Source of the DNA: JAFGLZ01 sp964390905
GTDB lineage: Bacteria > Planctomycetota > Phycisphaerae > UBA1845 > JAFGLZ01
Reading direction: 5' to 3'
DNA: 64,000 nucleotides
NCBI GenBank assembly: GCA_964390905.1
Contig: CAYMLO010000035.1
Location: 1-64,000, forward strand
Every line of letters starts with the position of its first letter. Positions within the stretch are counted from its first letter, which is position 1. A program made the position numbers and the translations under genes. This document shows positions 37,162-46,361 of the stretch, one piece after another. The notes below the pieces were generated by a model. It worked only from the letters and a program-made list of their open reading frames with translations. It was not told the origin of the DNA and searched no databases.

Positions 37162-39879
37162 TCAGGGCACACCTGGCGGTCGGCGGTAGCCCTGGACGCC
37201 GATCTTGGTGGCGTCGATGGGCTTGAAGCCCAGCTCCAGGGCGGGGGAGTCGGGGCGGAGGCGGTAGTCGTCGTGGGCGGGGTCGACGAAGCGGGGGTCG
37301 GCGACGATCGAGTTGGCGTCATAGCCGGCCTCGCGCCACTTGGCCCACGGACCCCGGGGGGTGACGTCGCCGCTCGCCTGGGTCAGGTCGCCGCCGACGC
37401 ACCAGTAGACGTTCCGGTCGCATTCGGTCAGCACCTTGTCGTGGTACCGGTTGAAGCGAAGCAACTTGCCGGTGTGATAGTAGACGATGTTCCTGACGAA
37501 CGTGTTGTTGGCCATGAAGTCGCCGCCATTGTACTCGGACTGCTGGTTCTGGGCGTCGACGAAGATGTTGTTCTGGAAGGTGTTGTTCCGGCCAAGGTGA
37601 ACGTGGAGCCCGCCGCGGACGTTCCGCGCGACGATGTTGCCGGTGACCTTCGTCCCGCTGGAGTAGTCGTCGAGGTAGATACCCCAGGAGTAGAAGGGCG
37701 TGAGCATCTCGCCGGTTGGACTGGTCTTCAGGCCGACGGCGTCGAGGATCAGGTTGTAGCGGATCACGTTGCCGGTGTCCTCGCGATCACGGCCGAGCGT
37801 CTCGATCGCCCCGGTGTCGTTCGTCTCCAGATTCGTTCGTAGGATGCGGTTGTACTCGATGATGTTGTTGTGCGACGCCCGGTCCTTGCCGAACGTCTTG
37901 AGCGAGATGCCATAGCGCGGCACGTCCGTGACGGTGTTGTGGGCGATGCGGTTCCCGCCGCCCGTCGTGACGTAGATGCCCGCGACGTGTTTCCAGATCC
38001 GGCCGCAGTGGTGGATGTGGTTCCCGGCGACGAGGTTGTCCTTCGGTTGGCTGGCCGTGTCGTAGCCGATCATCAGGACCCCGCCCTGGCCGGCGTCGGC
38101 GACGGTGTTGCCCAGGATCGCGTTGTCGCTGGCGTGGTCGGACATCCGCACCGCGTAGCCGCCTATGCCGAGGAACTTGCAGTTCTCGATGACGCAGTGT
38201 CGCGCCCGTCGCATCCAGACCGCGCCGTCGTCAGGGGAGTAGACCGAGCCGATCTCCAGCGAGTACGTCGTGTGGCGGAACGTGAACCCCCGGATGACGA
38301 TGTGCTCGACGGCACGCGGCTCGGCCTTCCTGTCTCTTTTCCTGGCTGCGTCAGGCTTCTTGGCGGCTTTGATCTGGCCGGGCCGCTCGCCGGGATCCTC
38401 GCCGACGAGGTCGATGATGCGATCGAGCAGCGGCGCGACCACGTCCCTCCGCTCGAAGTCGGCGACCTTGGGCCAGAGGTAGATCCGCCCGTTCGTCCGA
38501 TCGAGAAACCACTCGCCCGGCGTGTCGATCGCCTCGAAGACGTTGGCGACGTAGTAGCGGTTGCCGGGCCTGAGCTCCTGCGAGCAGTTGCGGTTCTTGA
38601 CGTGGACGACGTGACTGGCGTGGTCGATCCTCGCCACCGAGAGGATGGCGTTGACCCACCCCCAGGCGGGGAAGATGTGGATCTCGGGCTCGGGCGAGCG
38701 GGGCCATCGGGCCAGGTCGCCGGGGCGGAACACGAACTTGTCCCTGTGGTGACTGGACCGGCCCTTTGCGACGCCGAACTCCTTGCCCTTACCGCTCTCG
38801 AACGCCTCGGCCTGCACGAGAATAACGTGCTTGCCCGCCGCCGGGTCGGCCCCGGTGAGCTTGGTTCCCTTCGGCGTCCAGTCGGGTTGATTCGCCAAGA
38901 CGAAGGCGTCGAAGTTCAGCCCCCCGCCCTTCACGTTGGTCCATCGCAGCCGGTGTTGGCCCTTGGCGAGCCGCAACGTCGCCGTCTTGCGCCATTGGAA
39001 GATACCCCACCCGCCGGTGTCGGGTAGGTTCTGGAGCCGGACGGGCTTGGCGTCGTCGACCTGCATCGTCGTCCGGCCGGCCATCGTCTTTCGGCCGTGG
39101 GGTTCGTTCTTGGCGCCATAGTACAGCCACAGCGCGTAGTCTCCGTCGGCAGGCACGTCGACCTTCCACGCGAACGTATCCCCGGACGTGTGGATCCGCA
39201 CAAGGGTGTCGCCGAACCGGCCCTTGGGTTCGACCTTCTCCACGAACGGAACGACGAACGACCAACCGCCGGTCCTGGGATGCTCGGGATCGAAGTTTGG
39301 GGTACGGGCGAGCGTTTGGCGCTCGTCGCCGACGAAGAGCTGACGGAAGACCCACCTTCGCTTGCCGGCGTCGGGATCGGCTTGCGCCGTGCTCGGGGCC
39401 AGATCCGGCACGTCAGCGGTCCACAGAACGTATTCATCCGGCCACCAGCGGGTGATGGGGCGTCCGCCCGAAAGCGTGACCTGCTCGCCCGGGTAGGCGG
39501 CGTAGATCACGGGACAGTCGGCGGTGCCCGAATCGTCCGGCCCGAGCACCAACGGCTCGGACAGGTAGTAGGTTCCCCCCCGGACGAGCACCGTGAAGGG
39601 ACCGTCGTGGCCGCCGCGCGTCTTGAGCCTTCGGACGGCGTCGCGGGCTCGATGCGGCGTGGCGAACGGGCCGTCTGTCTTGTCGGCGTTGGCGGCCGGC
39701 AGCGTTCCCGACCAGGCGTCGTTGCCGTCGACGGCGACGTAGAGGTCCGCCTTCGGCACGGACTTCGCGCAGACGTCCCGACAATACCCCCCAATAAGGA
39801 CGGCGACGATTCCGAAGGCGGGCGCCCACGTCCGAACCCCAACTGCATGCTTGATTGCTGATAGCGCTGACGACTCCAT
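37162..39879 (-). CDS. Large exported right-handed parallel beta-helix protein with internal CBM-like domain
   Basis: 905 residues. A signal/membrane segment (FGIVAVLIGGYC) precedes LYVAVDGNDAWSGTLPAANA, the usual N-terminal cap of planctomycete beta-helix proteins. About residues 205-330 form a jelly-roll-like insert (WKVDVPADGDYALWLYYGAK, LRLAKGQHRLRWTNVKGGGL). The helix resumes at 500-850 with ladders such as IENCKFLGIGGYAVRM, NAILGNTVADAGQGGV and NNIIEYNRILRTN. Such proteins are polysaccharide lyases or glycoside hydrolases (PL6, GH28 or GH110-like); no catalytic set is certain. GGGAGG precedes the ATG. Confidence 0.85.
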   Translation of the reverse strand: MESSALSAIKHAVGVRTWAPAFGIVAVLIGGYCRDVCAKSVPKADLYVAVDGNDAWSGTLPAANADKTDGPFATPHRARDAVRRLKTRGGHDGPFTVLVRGGTYYLSEPLVLGPDDSGTADCPVIYAAYPGEQVTLSGGRPITRWWPDEYVLWTADVPDLAPSTAQADPDAGKRRWVFRQLFVGDERQTLARTPNFDPEHPRTGGWSFVVPFVEKVEPKGRFGDTLVRIHTSGDTFAWKVDVPADGDYALWLYYGAKNEPHGRKTMAGRTTMQVDDAKPVRLQNLPDTGGWGIFQWRKTATLRLAKGQHRLRWTNVKGGGLNFDAFVLANQPDWTPKGTKLTGADPAAGKHVILVQAEAFESGKGKEFGVAKGRSSHHRDKFVFRPGDLARWPRSPEPEIHIFPAWGWVNAILSVARIDHASHVVHVKNRNCSQELRPGNRYYVANVFEAIDTPGEWFLDRTNGRIYLWPKVADFERRDVVAPLLDRIIDLVGEDPGERPGQIKAAKKPDAARKRDRKAEPRAVEHIVIRGFTFRHTTYSLEIGSVYSPDDGAVWMRRARHCVIENCKFLGIGGYAVRMSDHASDNAILGNTVADAGQGGVLMIGYDTASQPKDNLVAGNHIHHCGRIWKHVAGIYVTTGGGNRIAHNTVTDVPRYGISLKTFGKDRASHNNIIEYNRILRTNLETNDTGAIETLGRDREDTGNVIRYNLILDAVGLKTSPTGEMLTPFYSWGIYLDDYSSGTKVTGNIVARNVRGGLHVHLGRNNTFQNNIFVDAQNQQSEYNGGDFMANNTFVRNIVYYHTGKLLRFNRYHDKVLTECDRNVYWCVGGDLTQASGDVTPRGPWAKWREAGYDANSIVADPRFVDPAHDDYRLRPDSPALELGFKPIDATKIGVQGYRRPPGVP

Positions 39880-39918
39880 CTCTTCCTCCCTGGATCGGGC
39901 GCAACGTTGCCCTAGAGC

Positions 39919-39962
39919 GGTAGGGCGGGTTCTACCCGCCGGCGGGTGGAACCCGCCCTACC
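39919..39962. repeat. Nested palindrome (REP-like)
   Basis: Outer arms GGTAGGGCGGGTT and AACCCGCCCTACC (perfect 13 bp) enclose an inner ACCCGCC/GGCGGGT stem, with asymmetric joint bases. Located between the two minus-strand genes for the beta-helix and sialidase-like proteins. Same design as 20087-20150. Confidence 0.7.
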
Positions 39963-40015
39963 TATTGCGCCCAGCTCGAGCCCCGATTGGTCGTACGTCG
40001 AGCGGCGCCGTAGTG

Positions 40016-43000
40016 CTAGGCGGAGACCCGGAACGAGTAGAGCTGGGCGCCCCGAAGAATGAAGCGCAAGCGCACGACTTTGCCGGACATGGCGCCCAGG
40101 TCCTTCCCGCCCGTCCAGGTCATCTCGTGATCGATCGCGTCCACCATTGATAGGGCCTGACAGTCGTCCCGACCGAGGCCCGGCACGACCTTGCCGTCCT
40201 CGCCCAGGACCTCGACCGCAACGTATCCCGGCCGGGCGTTCGCGTTGACGTGAACCTTGCGCCCCTGGAACAGGAGCGGACACGTCGTGACCGATCCTTC
40301 TTCATAGACGGCGTCGACGGACGCGAAACCGTCCACGCGGAGAAACGCCAGGCCGATCGCGCCGATGTGGCCGTAGGGCTTCTCGGCCCAGTGAAGCGTC
40401 TGTCTGCCCTGATAGAAGATGTAGAGCTTGTCGCCTCGACGGATCGGCGCGTTGTGGGAGGGTGTGACCCAGGCGGCGTCCCATTCGCCGGGCGGGCCGT
40501 ACTCGAGGAACGTCTGCCGATCGCACGCCCGCGACCAGGCCAGGCCGTCACGGCTGTAGGCAAGCTGCGTGTTGAGCACGCGCTTCGGCACATAGAACAT
40601 CTCGAGGAACCCTAGCCGCATCCCCGCATACGGAAAGTCGATCATCCCATAGAACTCGGTCTTGTCGGGGTCCTCCGCGTCCGGCGCCAGGATCTCGCCG
40701 ACGTGCTCGAACGTCTCGCCGTCCGAACTCTCCCACAGACCGCACGTCCGCAAGCCCCGACCTGGGATCCGCGTGATGACGCGGTACCGCTTCCGATCCG
40801 CGTCGTAGCAGGCCGTATTGCGATCGCCCGCCTTCACGACCACGTCTGGATGCTTGGTCCACCGCAGGCCGTCCGGCGACGTGGCCGCCCGAATCCCTTC
40901 CCGCTGATGCCAGACCATGCGATAGCCGCCTTTGGGATCGCGGAAGACGCTCGGGCTGTCGATGTGCCCGTCCGCCTCCGGCGCCAGGACGATGTTGTTG
41001 GCCTTCGATCCGCGGTATTCGACCAGGCCGAGCTCGGGCTTGTCCCAAGTCAAACCGTCCTTGGACGTCGCGGTGCACACGAACATCTGCTCGCCCGGCC
41101 GACCGAACTTCTGGTACGTCTGATACCAGATGCGGAATCGCCCGGCCTCTTCGTCCCACAAGACCGACCCCCACGTCAGGACACAGTTGCCTTCCCACGG
41201 TCTATCGTAGGTCAGGACGGGGTTGCCCGGGTGCTTTCTTGGCTGATGCACCACGCGGGTCAGGCCGTCCATCGACGCGATCAGCCCATCGTCCAGGAAG
41301 AGCTGGGGCTCGCTGCCGATCCGGCGCGGCGGGGTGGGTTTGCTGGATGCGTCGGCCATATAGCGCACCTCCTGCCAGATCCGCACCTCGTCGAGGACGC
41401 CCACGAAACTCGAATCGTCAATGTGCTCGTTGAAGCCAATGTGGAGCTTGCCGCCGCCCGTGTCCATCTGACCGGGCCAGGAACACGTCTCCTTGAGCTT
41501 GCCGTTCAGAAAGAACCGCAGCGCCTTCCCGTCGAACGTGACGGCCACGTGCGACCACGTGTTGAGCGGAATCGGCGTGGTCCCGCGCCAGTCCCAACGC
41601 CCCCGCACCTTGACCGCAGCCCGGAGTCTCCCGTCGTTGATGGCGAACTCGTAGAGCTGCTCTTTGGTCAGGATGGCTGCAAACCGCTTGCTGGCCGTCG
41701 GCCGGACCCATGCCTCCAGCGTGAGCCGGTGCATAGGAATCTGCAGGCTGGGATGATCCGCCACGACCACCGGCGCGGCGTCCTCGGCAAACGACAGGCC
41801 GCCTCCGCTCCGACCCGCCACGCGAGACGGCATGACCCGCGCGCCCGCGCCGATGAAACCGTCGTTGGCGTGCCGCGATGTGTCGATCACCGCGCTGCCT
41901 TCGCGCTCGTCGAATCGGTAGCCGGCAACCAGGTTCTTCTCCTGCCGGTCCTTCTGCGCGTCGGCGCCGATCGCCCCGAGCACCTGAAGCCGCGCCTCGC
42001 CCCGCAAACGCTCAGCCGCTTGCTGGTGCTCCTCGAGCTTCGCCAGATAGGGCTCACCGTAGACCTGCTTCGTGTCGCCCTCGTAGAACCACGCGATCGG
42101 CAAGACCTGCAGGCGCCAGGCGTACTGGTTCTTCTTCGTCTGCGACTTGCTGTAGGTGATGACCGCCTGGTCGTCGCCGACGAGGCACACATTGGCCATG
42201 GTGATCTTGCCGGCGAAGTCCGTCGCGCCATCCAGATGGCGGATCGACGACCAGCTCCGCCCCTCGTCCTTCGAGATGGCGGACGAGATGAAGTTCCTCG
42301 GCCATGGCCCGCTGATCTTCTCCATTGGCGCCCAGTTGTAGATCAGCAGCAGATCGCCGTTCTGCAGCCGCCGGATCGTCGCCATCGAGCCGGGCGACGG
42401 GATGCCGCTGGGCGCCGGCTCGCTCCACGTCGCGCCGCCGTCGGCCGAGAACGACGCGTAGATCCACTTGAGGTACGTCCGTAGGACCATCATCAGCCGC
42501 CCGTCTTTCAGCTCGATCACCGCCGGCTCCTCGGCCGCCGGGTTCGTCTTGCGTCCGGTCGAGCCCTTCGGCGTGCTGATCAGGGCCGTCTTGGCCCAGG
42601 TCTTGCCGTTGTCGTCCGAGTAGAAGCAGTAGGCGTGCGTCGAGCCCAGGCTATCCATACTCACCCAGCACGGCAGGATGATGCGACCCGTCTTCAGCCG
42701 GACCGCTCGGTCGCAGCCGGGCCCGCCGTAGCCCTTGTAGTCCAGCCGCACCGGCTTGTCCCACGTCTTGCCGTTGTCCGTCGAGCGCTTCATCCACGGA
42801 CCGGCGTCCTGGCGGCTGTTCTTGACCACAAAGAAGCAGAGCAATTCGTCCTTGCTCAGTCGCAGGAGCGACGGCGACATGACGTTCTGCTTGCCGATGT
42901 TGGCCTGAAAGACCTTGGCCTTATCGAGGGGCGTCCACGTCACCCCGCCGTCGTCGGAATGGAACTCCAGGATCGTCGCTTCGGTGTTGTCGTGCCCGCC

Positions 43001-43216
43001 ATGACCAAACGCCGTCACCAGCATCATGAGGCGCGCCCTGCCGTCGAGGCAGATCGTCGTCCCTTCCGACCAGCGGTAGACCCCCTTCGGATCGTGCGGC
43101 AACAGGACCTTGTCTTCCAGCTTGTCAGTGGCGCGAGCCTCGCCGACCATCAGCATTCCTGTCAGCCAGACCAGGGCGCCGATGACGTAGACGCATTCGA
43201 TTCGACCGATGTACAT
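40016..43216 (-). CDS. Giant exported sialidase-like / LamG / second propeller protein
   Basis: 1066 residues in three parts after a signal peptide. Residues about 35-400 are a GH33-like sialidase propeller with repeated Asp boxes (SDDGGVTW, STDNGKTW, SDDNGKTW, SADGGATW, SKDEGRSW). Residues about 440-620 form a LamG/concanavalin-type domain (RLTLEAWVRPTASKRF, DEVRIW). Residues 640-1066 are a second, GH32/43-like five-bladed propeller (LFLDDGLIASMDGLTRVVHQ, WYQTYQKFGRPGEQMF, MIDFPYAGMRLGFLEMFYVP). ATG 43216 follows AGGAGG. It is likely secreted to degrade complex glycans; catalytic residues are not firmly placed. Confidence 0.85.
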   Translation of the reverse strand: MYIGRIECVYVIGALVWLTGMLMVGEARATDKLEDKVLLPHDPKGVYRWSEGTTICLDGRARLMMLVTAFGHGGHDNTEATILEFHSDDGGVTWTPLDKAKVFQANIGKQNVMSPSLLRLSKDELLCFFVVKNSRQDAGPWMKRSTDNGKTWDKPVRLDYKGYGGPGCDRAVRLKTGRIILPCWVSMDSLGSTHAYCFYSDDNGKTWAKTALISTPKGSTGRKTNPAAEEPAVIELKDGRLMMVLRTYLKWIYASFSADGGATWSEPAPSGIPSPGSMATIRRLQNGDLLLIYNWAPMEKISGPWPRNFISSAISKDEGRSWSSIRHLDGATDFAGKITMANVCLVGDDQAVITYSKSQTKKNQYAWRLQVLPIAWFYEGDTKQVYGEPYLAKLEEHQQAAERLRGEARLQVLGAIGADAQKDRQEKNLVAGYRFDEREGSAVIDTSRHANDGFIGAGARVMPSRVAGRSGGGLSFAEDAAPVVVADHPSLQIPMHRLTLEAWVRPTASKRFAAILTKEQLYEFAINDGRLRAAVKVRGRWDWRGTTPIPLNTWSHVAVTFDGKALRFFLNGKLKETCSWPGQMDTGGGKLHIGFNEHIDDSSFVGVLDEVRIWQEVRYMADASSKPTPPRRIGSEPQLFLDDGLIASMDGLTRVVHQPRKHPGNPVLTYDRPWEGNCVLTWGSVLWDEEAGRFRIWYQTYQKFGRPGEQMFVCTATSKDGLTWDKPELGLVEYRGSKANNIVLAPEADGHIDSPSVFRDPKGGYRMVWHQREGIRAATSPDGLRWTKHPDVVVKAGDRNTACYDADRKRYRVITRIPGRGLRTCGLWESSDGETFEHVGEILAPDAEDPDKTEFYGMIDFPYAGMRLGFLEMFYVPKRVLNTQLAYSRDGLAWSRACDRQTFLEYGPPGEWDAAWVTPSHNAPIRRGDKLYIFYQGRQTLHWAEKPYGHIGAIGLAFLRVDGFASVDAVYEEGSVTTCPLLFQGRKVHVNANARPGYVAVEVLGEDGKVVPGLGRDDCQALSMVDAIDHEMTWTGGKDLGAMSGKVVRLRFILRGAQLYSFRVSA

Positions 43217-43244
43217 CGCAGTCCTCCTGTGGGCTGCTGCAGAC

Positions 43245-44060
43245 TCACGTGATGCCAAGCCGGACGCGGTAGCAGAAGTACCATGGCACGGTCCGATCGC
43301 CCAACGCCCCACGAACGGCCTGGCGGAGTCGGTCCAGGCCGATCTCCTCGTCGGTCACGCCGCGTCTAAGCAGCGTCGACACGCTTCCCTGGCTCAGGGC
43401 CAATTGGACCAACCGTTCCGCATCTCCGGCCTCAGTGTGGTGCACCGCGATCTCCCTGGCAAACCGGAACCGCCCGCTATCCCGCATGCGGTCGAGATGC
43501 TGCTTCTTGGACCATCGTTTCACGGCTTCGTAGACGCCGCGCTCGTTCTCGACGCGTCTGACCTGATCCAAGAAGGCCGTATAGGCTGCTTCAGCCTCCC
43601 AGTGTATGGCCGGCGGCCAGTCACAGTCGAAGGCGGCAAACACGCCTTCGGGCCTCAGGACACGGGCGACCTCGGCGAACGTCGGGGCCGGCTCCATCCA
43701 GTGGAGCGACTGCGAGCAGGTTACGATATCGGCGCATCCATCCGGCAAGCCGGTCTCGGTGGATAGCCCCTTCTGGTAGCGCACGCTCTCCGCGTGAGGC
43801 AATGCGGCCGTGCGCGCCTCGGCCTGGCGGCGCATGTCGTCATTAGGGTCGATGCCGACCACTTCGTCCGCTCGTCCGGCCCAGATGCGCGTCGACAGAC
43901 CGGTTCCGCTGCCCAGGTCGACAACGAGCCGGGGACGCGCGACACCGGCGAGCTGCGTCAGGATGTCCACCAACACCCCGGGCGGTTGAGGGCGGTGCGC
44001 GTCGTAGCATTCCGACACGCCGTTGAAGCGCTCGACATTGGCAGCAAGATCTTCGCTCAT
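43245..44060 (-). CDS. SAM-dependent class I methyltransferase (UbiE/YafE-like)
   Basis: A 271-residue methyltransferase. Motif I is LVVDLGSGTGLSTRIWAG, followed by VVGIDPNDDMRRQAEAR, and motif IV/V ADIVTCSQSLHWMEPAPTFA with EVARVLRPEGVFAAFDCDWP. The HWM motif is typical of the YafE/Mg-protoporphyrin-like small-molecule methyltransferases. ATG 44060 was chosen. The substrate is unknown. It lies between two large exported-protein genes, 28 bases upstream of the sialidase-like gene's start. Confidence 0.9.
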   Translation of the reverse strand: MSEDLAANVERFNGVSECYDAHRPQPPGVLVDILTQLAGVARPRLVVDLGSGTGLSTRIWAGRADEVVGIDPNDDMRRQAEARTAALPHAESVRYQKGLSTETGLPDGCADIVTCSQSLHWMEPAPTFAEVARVLRPEGVFAAFDCDWPPAIHWEAEAAYTAFLDQVRRVENERGVYEAVKRWSKKQHLDRMRDSGRFRFAREIAVHHTEAGDAERLVQLALSQGSVSTLLRRGVTDEEIGLDRLRQAVRGALGDRTVPWYFCYRVRLGIT

Positions 44061-44104
44061 GGGTTCGTCCGCTCGCCTGGCGGCCAATACGCACCGCCAG
44101 CGCC

Positions 44105-46087
44105 TCATTCCCCTCGAAACTCGACCGCGCCAATGTCGGGCGCGGCGCCGTGCGGCACCGGCTTGCGTTCGAAATCCGTCTTGATGCCCACGTCGGCGCC
44201 GGCGTCGATGCAGGGCGACCCCTTGCTCGGTCGGTAATCGCCCTTGGCGGGGTCGACGAGCTTCGGTTTGGCAACGATGGAGTTCCGTCCTTGATTCTGT
44301 TCAGACTGATACCGGGCGAACTCGGCCATCGTGTAGTTGCCCTCTTTGAACCGAATCATGACGCCGGCCTGCTGGTACCAGCAGTTGTTGTCCATGCGGA
44401 GGGCGGCGATGGCGGGCCGGGGCCAGGCAGGGGCGTAGAACGCGTTGCGCTTGGCCTCGAAGAAGATGTTGTTGCGGATGATGATGTCGCTGGCCGCCGC
44501 GGGGCTGGTATAGAAGCAGAGCTGTCGGCCGCTGGGGTCGGGGCGCTGCGTGTGGCCCCACCCGTGGCCCGCGTTGAGGCACGTGTTGTTCTCGAAGCGG
44601 ATGTTCTGCGTCCGCGAGTTCTCGGGCCGGTTCCAGTATTCGAATGAGTACTCGCAGTTCCAGATGACATTGTTGCGATAGGTAATGTTGACCTGCTTGA
44701 CGTTGGGGGCGTTGTTCTGGTTGGTGAGGGCGGCGTCGTAGATCTCCCACAACCGGCAACGCTCCACCAGATGGTCATGTGCGTTGCCCCAGTACTCGAT
44801 CCCGTTGCCGAACCGGACGGTCCCGCTGCCGCCGCGCTGGTCGCCGCCGCCGATATAGGCGAGGTCGCAATCTCTCGCGATGGTGTGATGCGTGCTCCCC
44901 CCGCCGATTCCGTGCGCCGCGCCATACTTCAGCGCCAGGTTCTCGTAGATGACGTAGCTCTTGCCGGACTGGTCGATGATGTGATCCCGGATCGCACATT
45001 CGATGTCCGAGTAGTACGACGCGGGGCACTTCGACGAGAAGAGCTTCAGCACGTGCCTGTCTTCGTCGTACCAGTACTGCCCCTGGGCCTTGAGATCGGA
45101 GGCGTTCCAGACCTTCACGCCGCACGACGCTTCGCCGTCGAAGATGAGGTTCCCCACGTCGCGGAGCAGCACGCCCTTGTCGATGCATGCCACGAAGGAC
45201 ACGCTGTCGAGGTAGAAGGTGTCCCCGTCGGGCAAGCAGCCGCCCAGAAAGAAGGTCAGCCGGGCGTCGCTGGCCGTCACGTTGGCCTTGTAGAACTGCT
45301 GATACGTCGACCAGGTCGGCCTGATCTGCTTGCGGACGACGCGAGGGCCGGATGAGTAGCTCGACCAGGGCGCGCCGCTCCGCATGAGCAACGGCATCCT
45401 GACCGGGAATTCCTTCGTTGACCTGGCCCGAAACGTCAGCCGGTAGAGCGCCCCACGCTTCACGCTGAACCGGTCCGTGTAGAGCTGCAGGTTCGACCCG
45501 TCCTTGCCCGACCGGGTGCAGTGCACGTGATAGCCTGCCGGTGCGGAGTCGTACTGAGTCGTGTCCCTCGCCGCCCGCGCGGCTGCGCCCTTCTCGGCGT
45601 GGAGGTGCCAGTGTAATGCGTCGGTGGCAAAGCTCGGATTGGCGAGTAGCTCCTTGCCGATGGCGGCCGGCTCGAGCGTGGACCAGATCTGGGCCCCGTC
45701 GTGCTTCCAATCCGCCGGGTCGTTCTTCTCGACCGACCCCGACAGCAGCGGCTTGTCGCCGGACCCGTAGGCCCCGTACCGAATGTGACCCTTCTCGCTG
45801 CCGCTGCACGGGAGCAACTGCTCGCGCCAACAGTCGCCGCGTTTGAGCAGGATGACGTCCCCCGGCTTGAACGGCTCGGCGTTGACGCGCGAGATCGTCC
45901 GCCACGCCGTCGGAGGGCTCTTGCCATCGTTGTCGTCAGCGCCCGCGTTGGAGACGTAGTACACCTCCGCACGCGCTTCGCTGAGTATCAAGCACACCAG
46001 GACAGGGAGGACGCACCTGAGCCCCTCCATACCCCCTCGGGCTCGGAGGCTCCCCCGGCGTCCCCTTTCTCCTGAACGAGAGTCCAT
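44105..46087 (-). CDS. Exported right-handed parallel beta-helix protein with internal carbohydrate-binding-like domain
   Basis: 660 residues. A signal peptide (CVLPVLVCLILSEARA) precedes VYYVSNAGADDNDGKSPPTA, the cap of planctomycete beta-helix proteins. About residues 125-300 are a CBM4/9-like insert (LLANPSFATDALHWHLHA, FSVKRGALYRLTFRARSTKE). The helix then continues with DHLVERCRLWEIYDAALTNQ, NITYRNNVIWNCEYSFEYWN and SDIIIRNNIFFEAKRN. It ends with GSPCIDAGADVG and AAPDIGAVEFRGE, a common PL6/choice-of-anchor end. AGAGGTG precedes ATG 46087. Probably a glycan lyase or hydrolase. Confidence 0.85.
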   Translation of the reverse strand: MDSRSGERGRRGSLRARGGMEGLRCVLPVLVCLILSEARAEVYYVSNAGADDNDGKSPPTAWRTISRVNAEPFKPGDVILLKRGDCWREQLLPCSGSEKGHIRYGAYGSGDKPLLSGSVEKNDPADWKHDGAQIWSTLEPAAIGKELLANPSFATDALHWHLHAEKGAAARAARDTTQYDSAPAGYHVHCTRSGKDGSNLQLYTDRFSVKRGALYRLTFRARSTKEFPVRMPLLMRSGAPWSSYSSGPRVVRKQIRPTWSTYQQFYKANVTASDARLTFFLGGCLPDGDTFYLDSVSFVACIDKGVLLRDVGNLIFDGEASCGVKVWNASDLKAQGQYWYDEDRHVLKLFSSKCPASYYSDIECAIRDHIIDQSGKSYVIYENLALKYGAAHGIGGGSTHHTIARDCDLAYIGGGDQRGGSGTVRFGNGIEYWGNAHDHLVERCRLWEIYDAALTNQNNAPNVKQVNITYRNNVIWNCEYSFEYWNRPENSRTQNIRFENNTCLNAGHGWGHTQRPDPSGRQLCFYTSPAAASDIIIRNNIFFEAKRNAFYAPAWPRPAIAALRMDNNCWYQQAGVMIRFKEGNYTMAEFARYQSEQNQGRNSIVAKPKLVDPAKGDYRPSKGSPCIDAGADVGIKTDFERKPVPHGAAPDIGAVEFRGE

Positions 46088-46257
46088 AACGCACCTCTGC
46101 ACATGAAGCGTGTATCGCCTGAATGGGCACGGCTACTACAAACGCACCAGGTCGAAACGTCAAGCGGGAAGTCCTGGCGCGGTTTTGCGGGAAGGGAATG
46201 CGGGCGTTTTGCGATAACTCCCTCTGGCACGGACACACGGGGGTCGGTTGGCGTCCA

Positions 46258-46286
46258 TTGTCGGTTTGAGCCGAAGGGCCTATAAT
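46258..46286 (+). promoter_or_regulatory. Candidate sigma70-type promoter
   Basis: TTGTCG (46258-46263), a 17-base spacer and a perfect TATAAT (46281-46286), 76 bases before the ATG at 46362. It is the best plus-strand promoter match in the selenium locus and would drive the frameshifted gene and probably the candidate selenoprotein gene behind it. Confidence 0.55.
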
Positions 46287-46361
46287 AACGTACCTAGAGT
46301 CTGCCAGAGGACCCTTGTTGGGTCGGATCGACGCACCAGCGGTTCCCATGGAGGTGGGGAC

